64,000 nucleotides of DNA from Acholoe squamosa (lineage: Eukaryota > Annelida > Polychaeta > Phyllodocida > Polynoidae), in NCBI GenBank assembly GCA_949317995.1, contig OX439040.1, positions 74,063,972 through 74,127,971 of the forward strand. The letters run 5' to 3'. Shown here one piece after another: positions 44,550 to 53,482 of the stretch; position 1 is the first letter of the stretch; the number at the start of each line of letters is the position of its first letter. The notes beneath the pieces were generated by a model. It did not search any database. It was given only the letters and a program-made list of their open reading frames with translations, and had not been told where the DNA came from. Made by a program: the position numbers and the translations under genes.

Positions 44550-44788
44550 TGAAAGCCAATGTGTTTTTCTAGTCATAAAGATTTTTGGCTATTATCAATA
44601 ATTCTCAATTATTATCAATTTAATAATTGACCAAGACCAAAACCGAATCAATTCAACAGCTTTAATTTTCTGACCTTTATCATAACCAACTTGGTTAAAG
44701 CACAATACACTAGTAATCTGGAGTAGTCAAATAACCAACCAATGCAATTCATAAACCAGATAACCCATACATTTGAACGTTCAAGGAA

Positions 44789-46036
44789 CTAATCTGCTAG
44801 TCTCAGCAAGTTTGTAGCTACATGCTCTGTATCCACCTCGATGGGCTTGTTGTAGAATTTCCGATATGAGTCAGCTGACTTCCACCCTGCCAGGCGCATT
44901 ACGGCATTCAAGCAGGATCCTACCTTGGTGGAAGCTGAAGCTGAAGCCCCACGAGTAGAGTGGGCCTTCCAGCGTGAAGTGTCAATCTCAGCCATGTCTA
45001 GAGTGGCAATGGTCCACCTGGCCAGGGTATCCCTACTGATTCCGTCATGAGGCGAAATGTAACTCATAAGGAGCTGCAGTGGATTTTCAAGAGGTGGGAG
45101 GTTCAGCTTCCTCCTAAGTCGTTCAGACTTTTCACGGACCTTTTGCCTCCTAGTGAGATATGCTTTGAGGGTGCTGACCACACAGAGTTTTTCATTCAGG
45201 ATGTAGGGTCGCAAGACCACAGTGTTTAAAGGGTCACCGACTCTGTTAGACTTTAACAGAGTACTGAGTCTGAAGACAGCATTTCTGTCTTCCCAAGACA
45301 GTTCATCTGTCCTTAACGCTAAGATTGTCTGCCCTCTTTGAGATGTGACAAGCAAAATTAAGACCGCTAGTTTCAACGATAACTTCTTAAGTGACAAAGA
45401 ACTGTTATCCCCCCAACTTTTGAACAACTTGAATACCTTTGTAACGTCCCAAAACGTGTCATACCTTGGTCCACTAGGTCTATCTTCGTATGTACCCTTC
45501 ACCATATGGCAAATGTTTGGATGTTGCCCAATAGGCGCCCCATCTACCTGTGGTAACAGGGTTCCCAAAGCACATCGTGCCACATTCATAACTCCGTGAC
45601 CTACTCCCGAGTCATACAAAGTTCTCATAAATTTACACACTTGTGGCATAGTGCCCTTCATCCAGTTATAACCCCATTCAACACAGAAAACTATCCATTT
45701 GTTTATGTAAGTCGTATAAAGTTTCCTTGTAGATGGTCTCCAAGCTTTTATCATAAGGTCAATGGAAGCCTTGTCATACCCTTCCTTTTGGAGGCGTCGC
45801 CTCAGAAAAGGAAAGCTATAATTGGTAGACTTCCTATGAACTGTAGGCTTGTAGGGGCCCCATGAGGTAGTAGGTTGTTCTTTCTCTTGCGGAACCGTAC
45901 GTAGTCCACCGCATACTTGTGGGCTTTTGCCTTCCAGGGTTGACTCTCCCAATCCGGCATCACGAGGATTGCCCTTGCTCCTGCCCTCAATATGCGTTGA
46001 AGCACCCGGCCTGCAATGCTGAACGGAGGAAAACAA
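44789..46036 (-). CDS. DIRS tyrosine recombinase ORF
   Basis: Up to 415 codons in a frame opening without an ATG (TTG at 46036). The N-terminal 90 codons overlap the end of the RT ORF by 235 bp. Core-binding region about 90-190 (KLYTTYINKWIVFCVEWGYN), catalytic domain about 200-400. Catalytic residues visible: Arg234 in TSQRGQT, His359 and Arg362 in HSTRGASAS, Trp384 in LAGWKSADSY, and the tyrosine at 391 or 395 (SYRKFYNKP). It would join linear or circular DIRS cDNA into the genome without generating target duplications. No disabling change is seen. Confidence 0.9.
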   Translation of the reverse strand: MFSSVQHCRPGASTHIEGRSKGNPRDAGLGESTLEGKSPQVCGGLRTVPQEKEQPTTSWGPYKPTVHRKSTNYSFPFLRRRLQKEGYDKASIDLMIKAWRPSTRKLYTTYINKWIVFCVEWGYNWMKGTMPQVCKFMRTLYDSGVGHGVMNVARCALGTLLPQVDGAPIGQHPNICHMVKGTYEDRPSGPRYDTFWDVTKVFKLFKSWGDNSSLSLKKLSLKLAVLILLVTSQRGQTILALRTDELSWEDRNAVFRLSTLLKSNRVGDPLNTVVLRPYILNEKLCVVSTLKAYLTRRQKVREKSERLRRKLNLPPLENPLQLLMSYISPHDGISRDTLARWTIATLDMAEIDTSRWKAHSTRGASASASTKVGSCLNAVMRLAGWKSADSYRKFYNKPIEVDTEHVATNLLRLAD

Positions 46037-47691
46037 TATAAGAGCTTATTAGGCCATGTGAATGAGAAAGAGTCAACTTTCCATGCTTCTGGTTCTGGCC
46101 TACGTGACACAAAACATTGAACTTTACAATTTGTTCTAGAAGCGAACATGTCCACCTGAGGCCTCCCAAACCTTTCACAAATGATTTCAAAAATTGATTC
46201 ATTTATCTCCCACTCAGTCTCATCTTGGAAATGGCGTGACTCATGATCAGCGATGACATTATCCACTCCCGGCACATGAGCCGCTGTCAACCAGATCCCT
46301 CTAGACTCACACCAGTTCCAGATGTTTCTTGATACCAGATTACACATTGGAGACTGCAGCCCTCCCATATGTCTCACATATGCAAGTGCCGTGGTATTAT
46401 CTGTCATGACCCTTATATGAGCCCCTCTCACTTTACACAACGATTTTAGCCCATATTCTATTGCCATGGTCTCGTGGATGTTGGTGTGGAAGTCCACCTC
46501 AGAGGGAAGCCATCTGCCATTAGTTCTGACGTTCCCCCTGTGTGCACCCCAGCCGTCATCCGATGCATCCGTATACAATTCAAACTCTGGTGGACCTACA
46601 TCCAGTGCCTTCTTAGCAGTTGGTATGCTGGCTCGCCACCATAGTATGTCCTGTATAGCATCCTTGGAAAGTACCATTTTTGCATCAAAATTCCCTTTTC
46701 GGTAGGCTAACCATTCATTCTTGCATTTCTCAAGTCCTTTAATATGTGCAGGCCCATATTGAACTCCTGCCGAGTAAGCTACCATAAGACCTATGAGAGA
46801 TGCAACCTCCCTGATTTTTGGCTTGACTTTCCCCAGCAGCAAGTAGGAATCTGACATGAATTTGTCTACCTTCTCCTGAGTTGGATATATAGACATATCC
46901 ACAGAGTCAATCCAAAAACCCAAGAAGATCACCCTTTGCGAGGCTACAAAGGCTGACTTATCTGGGTGAATTACAAAGCCTAACCCATCCAGGGTTTCAC
47001 ACACTCTTCTGATAGATTGCTCACAACCTTCTTTTGACTCATGCATAATAAAAGAATCGTCAATGTAGGGGAAACAGATGTGTCCCTCCTCCCTTAGCTT
47101 TGCGAAGGGGGGAGTGAGCAACTTAGTGAATACTCTTGGTGCACATGAAAGACCGTTTGGCATCCCTACAAACTGGTAGAGGACCCCATTCCACCTGAAC
47201 TTCAGAAATTTACGATAATCTTCTCGTACAGGAATAGAGTAATAGGCATCCTTTAAATCTACACTCCCCATAAAACAATTAGGGGTGACAAGGTCCACAG
47301 CAGTTTGTAGGGAGGCCATCTTAAAATGCTCATACATGACCTGCTTGTTCATATCTGTCAAATCCAATATAAGCCTGTAATCCCCATTGGGCTTGGGACG
47401 CAGGAAAACATTGGAGATGAATTCGCCCTGTTCATGTACTGTAAACTCAATAATACCCCTAGCTACCATTTTATCTACTTCCTTATCCATAAAGGCCACC
47501 TCTACCGGATCCAGTTCATATGGAGGAGGCACCCAGTCCTGGGATGGTAAGGCATTAAAGTCAATGGTGACACCCTGAGACATGGCTAAGATCCAAGGGT
47601 CCTTGGTGAGTTTAAACCAAGCATCAGCACACTTCAGAATGTTACCCCCTTGAAAGGATTGGACAGTGTTATGTAGTGGGAAGGGACTCAC
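45802..47691 (-). CDS. DIRS reverse transcriptase / RNase H / methyltransferase-like ORF
   Basis: About 629 codons open. RT: LRPKPNGDYRLILDL near 97-111, motif A GSVDLKDAYY (142-151), motif B GMPNGLSCAP, motif C YIDD (209-212). RNase H: Asp375 (YTDASDD), Glu407 (IHETMA), Asp431 (TDNTTA), Asp482 (ADHES). The C-terminal 120 residues (VDMFASRTN, YCFPPFSI, ILVMPDW) resemble the DAM-like methyltransferase domain known in DIRS elements. The frame begins 6 bp downstream of the gag stop, opens with GTG, and the first ATG is codon 37; expression likely needs recoding, re-initiation or splicing. Confidence 0.92.
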   Translation of the reverse strand: MSPFPLHNTVQSFQGGNILKCADAWFKLTKDPWILAMSQGVTIDFNALPSQDWVPPPYELDPVEVAFMDKEVDKMVARGIIEFTVHEQGEFISNVFLRPKPNGDYRLILDLTDMNKQVMYEHFKMASLQTAVDLVTPNCFMGSVDLKDAYYSIPVREDYRKFLKFRWNGVLYQFVGMPNGLSCAPRVFTKLLTPPFAKLREEGHICFPYIDDSFIMHESKEGCEQSIRRVCETLDGLGFVIHPDKSAFVASQRVIFLGFWIDSVDMSIYPTQEKVDKFMSDSYLLLGKVKPKIREVASLIGLMVAYSAGVQYGPAHIKGLEKCKNEWLAYRKGNFDAKMVLSKDAIQDILWWRASIPTAKKALDVGPPEFELYTDASDDGWGAHRGNVRTNGRWLPSEVDFHTNIHETMAIEYGLKSLCKVRGAHIRVMTDNTTALAYVRHMGGLQSPMCNLVSRNIWNWCESRGIWLTAAHVPGVDNVIADHESRHFQDETEWEINESIFEIICERFGRPQVDMFASRTNCKVQCFVSRRPEPEAWKVDSFSFTWPNKLLYCFPPFSIAGRVLQRILRAGARAILVMPDWESQPWKAKAHKYAVDYVRFRKRKNNLLPHGAPTSLQFIGSLPIIAFLF

Positions 47692-47696
47692 CTGCC

Positions 47697-49112
47697 CTAC
47701 TTGGGCCCCTTCTTGGTAAAACCCTGTTGGGCTTGCTGCTGCTGACCTTGGCCCTGCGGACGAGGTGCTTTGAAGCGGTAACCCTGGCCTTGTGTCTGGT
47801 AATTCTGAGAGTAAGTCTGCCTGTAGCCATGAGCCACTTGAAATCTCGGCTGAGCGTATTGATGGTGCGGAGCAGGGTAGCGGCCCCTAGGGCCCTGGCC
47901 ATAGTAGTGGTTCTGTCCATAAGGGTGTCTAGGCCCCCAGGCTTGAGCAGGTGCTGTGCCCATGACCTTCTGCCTCTTAGACTGGGAATGAGAGTCCTGC
48001 GGCCCCGGGCGTTTGGACGCTAGAACCTTGTCTGAGATCTTCTTGTCCTCCTCAGCTTGTTTAATACGAGCCTCCAGGTTGCCCCCAAAAAGCCATTGTG
48101 GGTCCCCATCAATGTTGGTCTTAGTGAGCGCCTTAGCATAGGGCTTAGCAAGGAAAGGTTTTAGCAAGTCCCTCCTCTTCACCGATAGCCCATTGCATAC
48201 ATTGACCAGTAGTCTGGTTGCCTTATTAAAATCCCTTCCAAAGGCATCCAGTTGTTGGTCCTCGGGCCCTTTCTCCAACATCATCGAGCCTAACGGTGCC
48301 ATAGCTGCAATGGCCGAGACCACCCCTTTCTGCAGGGTCTGAAGAGATACATCCAGCATACGGACTGCCGCATTCTTGGAAAGTGCCTCAGAGTTGAAAA
48401 TTGCTTCCTCTAACTTAGGTGCTACCAGTCTCTGCACATTTGAAGGCCTAGGAAAATCTTTAGCCGCTTTCTCCAAGTCCTGGGCAATATAAGTCTCTTC
48501 AAAATAGGAATTGATGGCATCGGAGAGGGCTTCATGTACGGAGGGGCCTTCCTTGGTTAGTTCCGCTTTTTCCCGTCTGTAGGACTGGATACTCTCAGCT
48601 AGGCTTCCAGTTAGCCCCTTGAGATGGTCTATTGGAGGTGGCTTAGCCTTTGACGACTGTGCCTCAAAATCACCTTGCACAGAAGCCACTTCCTCCTCAT
48701 CATCCACTACTGACATAGCATGTGCCTGTCCATGTGGGCCTAGTACCACATAACCCTGACCTTCCTCCTCTACTGGTTCACACTGGTAGGCCATGTGATC
48801 CATACCATAGGCATAATCCATCGGCTGATAAGGGTCCTGATAGTAATCATAACCCTGCTGGTAGTAGGGCATAGGAGGAGCCCATCTTTGAGGTGGCTGC
48901 TGGACCAACAGCACAGGAGCACTGGGAGTCTCAGTAGTTTGGACTTCAGGCTCCTTCTCAGAGTTTACTGAACTCACAGTGTCTTTCTCAGCACCCTTAT
49001 CCTTAGAATGCCTAGATGAAGATCTAGCAGAGCTGGAACTTGAACTAGAGTTCTTATGTGATTTCTTCCCCTTCTCCACAGCAGTGGGACTGGACTGAGA
49101 TGTACTTGCCAT
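47697..49112 (-). CDS. DIRS gag-like ORF
   Basis: 471 codons from ATG at 49112 to TAG at 47697. Order: Ser-rich basic N-terminus (about 20-40), Tyr/Gln/Pro-rich segment (PYYQQGYDYYQDPYQPMDYA, about 82-101), an acidic stretch, a helical core about 165-330 (EALSDAINSYFEETYIAQDL), and a C-terminal Gly/Gln/Tyr/Arg-rich tail (about 395-471) that resembles an RNA-binding low-complexity tail. No zinc knuckle, as usual for DIRS gag. Identification rests on position and on the linked RT and YR ORFs. Confidence 0.82.
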   Translation of the reverse strand: MASTSQSSPTAVEKGKKSHKNSSSSSSSARSSSRHSKDKGAEKDTVSSVNSEKEPEVQTTETPSAPVLLVQQPPQRWAPPMPYYQQGYDYYQDPYQPMDYAYGMDHMAYQCEPVEEEGQGYVVLGPHGQAHAMSVVDDEEEVASVQGDFEAQSSKAKPPPIDHLKGLTGSLAESIQSYRREKAELTKEGPSVHEALSDAINSYFEETYIAQDLEKAAKDFPRPSNVQRLVAPKLEEAIFNSEALSKNAAVRMLDVSLQTLQKGVVSAIAAMAPLGSMMLEKGPEDQQLDAFGRDFNKATRLLVNVCNGLSVKRRDLLKPFLAKPYAKALTKTNIDGDPQWLFGGNLEARIKQAEEDKKISDKVLASKRPGPQDSHSQSKRQKVMGTAPAQAWGPRHPYGQNHYYGQGPRGRYPAPHHQYAQPRFQVAHGYRQTYSQNYQTQGQGYRFKAPRPQGQGQQQQAQQGFTKKGPK

Positions 49113-49154
49113 CCTGGAAAAAGACCAGAAATAACAAGATTAGCTGCCGATCGA

Positions 49155-49330
49155 TATGTACTTAGAGTAGGACAAAATACATGTACCTGGAGCAGACCCG
49201 CTTAGCGGCAACGGCGAAACTCGCCGACCGGTATGTACTTAGAGCAGGACGATACATGTACCTGGAGCAGACCCGCTTAGCGGCAACGGCGAAACTCGCC
49301 GAGCGGTATGTACTTAGAAGTATACTTTAG
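49155..49330 (-). repeat. Tandem 76-77 bp repeat in DIRS 5' leader
   Basis: TATGTACTTAGAGTAGGACA / ACATGTACCTGGAGCAGACC / CGCTTAGCGGCAACGGCGAA units start at 49155, 49232 and (partial) 49308. An inverted trace (GTCCTACTCTAAGTAC, GGTGCTCGGCGAG) follows at about 49342-49390. It sits directly upstream of the gag ATG. Confidence 0.8.
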
Positions 49331-49867
49331 GTAGCTCTCGCGTTGTCCTACTCTAAGTACGCAGGTACAACAGTGCTGGTGCTCGGCGAGCCCCAACGGA
49401 CAATTTTTCGATCGGTATCGTCAAAAACTGCCCGAAAAAGTGCAAACTGAAGGCCAAAAGGGGGCCAACATCAGGGAATGCTCACAAAACCCTGTTAGAT
49501 CCCTGTATCGAGAGAATTCCAGCGGAATTCCTCCAGGAATTTGTAAAAATGTAAATTCTCTCTACGGCCCGCCGACACGACGACCGTCTTTGAGAGAAAA
49601 CTTTATTTTCTAGCACTAAAAGGGTACCCCAACGGCGTAACCCTGGCTAGAAGCAAACGAGAACAAAAACCCTTGAAATAGGACAAAAACTGCCCAAAAA
49701 TGGGCAGTAAAATAGGGGAAAAACGATAAAAAACTCACCTGGAATTTTCAAACCGTCTGCCAAACACGGACGCTCGATCCAAACTGTCATCACGTGACCG
49801 CCCTCGTTCGTCTCTTCGGTTCCGGAAATACCCGAGGTATTCCCGAGGTAAAATTATATTATTGTCC

Positions 49868-49941
49868 TAAGGTCTGGGTGCAGCTTATATGCGGGTGCAG
49901 CTTATATGCGGGTGCAGCTTATACCTGGAGTTATTATGGTA
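49868..49941. mobile_element. MITE fragment right of the DIRS element
   Basis: Three units of GGGTGCAGCTTATATGC end in CTGGAGTTATTATGGTA. See 44049-44100 for the possible other half. Confidence 0.4.
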
Positions 49942-49966
49942 GTTATAAGCTTGCTGACAAATTTAC

Positions 49967-50108
49967 CTTTCTGAGTAGGAAGTTGAGGATGTCAGGCTGA
50001 CTGTGCATCACAGCAGTGAAGATGAGAGTCCGACCGTGTGAGTCAACGGCCCGTGCGTTTACTTTACCCGAAGCTAGGAAATAATGTACCACGTCCACGT
50101 GTCCCGCC
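49967..50108 (-). CDS. Ankyrin-repeat protein, coding exon 2
   Basis: Acceptor TTCTGACTGCAG precedes 50108; donor AAAG|GTAAAT follows 49967. The first base completes Arg392, then 47 codons encode AGHVDVVHYFLASGKVNARA and on to PDILNFLLRK, ending in phase 0. GHVDVVHYFLASGKVNARAV and DSHGRTLIFTAVMHSQPDIL are ankyrin-repeat segments. Downstream lies the intron containing the DIRS. Confidence 0.88.
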
Positions 50109-50468
50109 CTGCAGTCAGAAATACACTCATTAATTGAGGCACTTATACATTATTTATTTTTGGTCATGATCTCTAGCAAAACTTTGGAAGGGGGGGGTGT
50201 GGGTGGTATATTCTTAGGGGTTTGCCATAAAATTCTATTTTACCATTTTCCATGACTTTCACTGATAACGTTATATCTATTATCCAGGGATGCCACTCAC
50301 TGGTCAATGAAAATTCGGAAATCATCCTAATTTTCGGGACTCCCAGTAGGAAATGCCTCTGAAATGATAAAGCTCTATGTTGAAGAAAAAACGCTACCAT
50401 AAATTCTCTTGTATATCAAAGCCGCAGATAGTACCAGAATCCAAATTAAAATGAGGCTTATTGGATCA

Positions 50469-50623
50469 GCCAAAAGAAGGGGTGCGGCTTATAGGAGAGT
50501 ATTTGGCACTATAGAACAGTACTAAAACACCATTTTTCAAACAAGAAAAGTGGCTTATAGCTCCCTCTAAAGTCAGGGGTGCAGCTTATACGAGGGCGCA
50601 GCTTATACAAGAGAATTTACGGT
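50469..50623. mobile_element. GCAGCTTATA MITE-like fragment
   Basis: GTGCGGCTTATAGGAGAGTA, TTTGGCACTATAGAACAGTA and GGTGCAGCTTATACGAGGGC, ending GAGAATTTACGGTA. Shares words with 42385-42512 and 35675. Intron 1b of the ankyrin gene. Confidence 0.5.
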
Positions 50624-50733
50624 AATCGAACCTTCAAGTACTGTTTTTCTAGGTAGGGTCATCATTGATTTTTATTTTTGTTAGGCCTAAACTACATATT
50701 ATAAGCAAGGCACGATGGAACTAAGTATATTAC

Positions 50734-51908
50734 CTGATGGCGTGGTACATTCGATCCATGCTGGGGTCGTACTTCCCAATGGTGGACAGCATCACGGGCG
50801 CCCCTTTACTAGAGTCAGTCAGAAGTCGACGGTAAAAGTTCACAATGGCCATCCACACGTTTACCAGGGTGAACGCCCGGACAGCTAATGTCCACTGAGC
50901 ATACTGCTTTACACGTGTTGAACACTTGACATCCGACAACAAAACCTTATACTGGGTTTGTCGCTCGGATGTCAACACATCCAGGTAGTTCAAATATAAA
51001 TGGGGTCCTTTAGAACTCAACAGTTTCCCTGGGTATTCCCAGAATACGGCCTCCAGGAACTGAACTAATAGTCTGTGCTGGACTTTCCCCGCATCCCGCC
51101 CAGCGGCAAACACCAGATTAAGGTGGTCGATGAGGATGCTGAACTCCAGGTGAAAGATCTCCTGTCGCTGCATGTCGGGGAAGTCTGACAACCAAAAGTG
51201 GGCGAACTGAATGAAATTGTCTGATTGGTGGATCCACTGGGACAGCTCAGCCACCTGCTCATTGCACTGATTGAGCCACTCAGCAATCATTGTTGCGTCC
51301 ATGTAGGTGAGCAGCTCGTCAAAGTTCGTCCTTGGCGCTGGTGGTGCGCCAAGTCGGCTTTCTAATAGTGATATCTTGCTACCTTTACCACCTGAGCTCT
51401 GAGATGAGCTGCTCATAGGCCGGGACTCGTCATCTTCGGAGCTACTCTCCAAGTCACTTGGACGCTCGGTGGGTTTGAAAGGGTTTTTAGCTACAGGTGG
51501 CAGTGGGGCTACCTTTGGTAGTTCATGCATAGTAGGGAGTGTATCCAAAACTTTGGGCTCAGTTTTTGGTTTCTTCTTTCTCCGGGAGGCCCCTGAGCGC
51601 TTCTTCCCGCTTGGGGGATGCGGCGTAATGACCTCGGCATCTCCTGATGCTGCCCCTGCAGGATCAACCTCTGGTGATTGGCCATTGGTGCCAATACCTG
51701 AATCAGGGGACTTACTGTCTAGAGAGGTTGGGATTGTATAAACGACAGATTCCGGTCGGTAATCTCCTTGATAGGTCGACAACCGACTGAAGGCACGGAT
51801 AATCTGTTGCTCGCCATCACTAAACACATCTGAGTCTTCATCACTATCGTGAACCGTGAGTCTCGACACACAGATTAGCTCACGGAGATCCTTCACACTA
51901 CGACTCAT
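50734..51908 (-). CDS. Ankyrin-repeat protein, coding exon 1 (N-terminal 391 residues)
   Basis: ATG at 51908 (MSRSVKDLRELICVSRLTVH...) to donor CATCAG|GTAATA after 50734, phase 2. Upstream in-frame codons lack an ATG and a good acceptor (TCTTCCTCATGTAG before about 51939) precedes it, so this start is preferred. Acidic Ser/Asp region (20-32), DSGIGT at 69-74 (resembles a beta-TrCP phosphodegron), basic cluster KKRSGASRRKKKPK (102-115, likely NLS), Pro/Ser-rich linker (120-190), then a helical domain about 194-365 with many Trp/His/Phe (WLNQCNEQVAELSQWIHQSD). Exons 2-4 add ankyrin repeats, total 550 residues (sum of exons 1653 nt including stop). I do not recognise the helical domain or orthologue; a scaffold or adaptor is plausible but unproven. 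Confidence 0.88.
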
Positions 51909-51939
51909 TATGACGACAAGAAGGCATTTATTTATATCT

Positions 51940-53482
51940 ACATGAGGAAGACTTGAATCAGCATCACTTTTCACATGTATATATCACTTGTGATTGATAA
52001 CTTCAATATAACTTTTAACATTGATATATCACTGGTGATTTATAATTTCAACATCTGGAATGTAGTAGACTATTTGTATGAAAAGGATATCACGGCCTTT
52101 GCTTTGATGTGGGTTTCTGTTAAGTTTTTACATTTTTATCTTGCAGCTTTCTTGAAGTGTTTCAAGCTTTTGAGTATTCTTTGGTTACAGTATTGTTCAC
52201 AAAAAGTTCACAAACAAGCGCACTCTGACATTAAATGCCATAAACCCGACTGACAATATGACAGGTAGTTTTATCTTGGCGTTCCAGGCGAAATTGAAAA
52301 AGAACATAAGCGCCCGAATAATCCTCCCGCTAGTCACTCCATAAATGCCAACTGGTCCCTCGGCCATCAAGGATCAAGTCTTGGACACTGACGAATTAAA
52401 CTCAAACTTGGTGATTTTCAATATGAACTGATGACCTCCCCTCACCTCTCTGTGTGCATGGACATAAGACACCATGTAAACTAGAGATAGGAATGGTGGA
52501 GGCAGCTCTGCTGAACTATGTGAACCACAAGATGAAGGCCAGCTTTATGGTTTGCGGAAGTGACAAAGTGGTTATGCTGACAAACGCCAGCATAGAGCTC
52601 TACTAGCCTGGAGACATGTTCGGATGTTAGATTACGCCGCCTACATGGCCGCAGAGATGTTGTTCCATGGACCTAGAAAAAGAAAAGTAGAAAGCTAAAC
52701 TAAAACCTTCTAGTAAAGGTACATACCAGAAAACATTTCGCACTTGGTCCTTGTCTGGAATACTTACAATTTTACATATATTTAAAACTACTCAGAAATA
52801 GGAGACGTTCTACAGGTTGTTTTATTTGTTTTTATTTAATTAGTTCTATTTATTTCACCCTAGAGCCGGCGGAAAGTTCACAGACCTAACCAGTCCACCA
52901 GCTCTAGCTAGGACCGGTGAAAATAGGAAGGTCCCTCTTTACAAATTAGGGGCTTAAAGGCTACTTTACAGTCAAAAGTTATTATCACCTGGTCTAATAA
53001 TATAAAAGAATTTGGCCAACAATATAAGGTCTATATGGCCAGAGCTATATAAAAACCTGACCGGTAGGTATCACAATACAAGCCACCAGCTTTCCACTAA
53101 GATACTCTAGGATTCTCTACTGGGTAAAATTCTCAGAATCCTCATTACCTTACAAACAGGCTTATAATGGCTACATATAATCATAGTTCCCAAATGAATC
53201 TAAGATTTAAATTCCCTCACTCTCCCTGACCAAAAATGATCATTTTCCCTGATTAAATTATGGCATCACAGAATACAAAATACCAACATTTAACCGTTAA
53301 TCTATACCAAGGGTCTAATATAGAAAAAAAAAACAATTATAAATTCTACTTTTAGTTATCAATATTAAATCAAAACCCTACTTTCAGAAATGAAATTGCC
53401 AACTTAGGAAATAATATTTGAATGCCCTCAGGGGAGACTTCAAGTCAAGTCAAGTTTAAATTTTTTGTTATTGTGGTATGAG
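51940..53482. other. Ankyrin-gene 5' intron; no exon seen
   Basis: TATATCACTTGTGAT/ATATCACTGGTGAT words recur just upstream of the exon. A-rich tract at 53323-53333. No additional coding exon identified. Confidence 0.4.

Larger units (their letters stand above)
44151..49853 (-). mobile_element. Complete DIRS-type tyrosine-recombinase retrotransposon
   Basis: Read on the minus strand: left ITR (49853 to about 49783), gag, RT/RNase H/MT-like, YR, internal complementary region (44549-44405) and right ITR (about 44278-44151). The ITRs share an inner CACGTGAT-containing block (GTCACGTGATGACAG at 44264-44278, inverted at about 49783-49797). The complementary region has one part matching the left end (ATTTTACCTCGGGAATACCT) and an adjoining part matching the right end (TTCCCAAAATTCCAAAA), as established for DIRS elements. 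All three ORFs are intact. It lies in ankyrin-gene intron 2 in the same orientation as the gene. The 5.7 kb length suits the group. Confidence 0.9.

Noticed and set aside
51909..51974. In-frame N-terminal extension of the ankyrin protein (22 residues)
   Set aside because: It opens with GTG, not ATG, and a good splice acceptor (CTCATGTAG) lies between it and the ATG at 51908.
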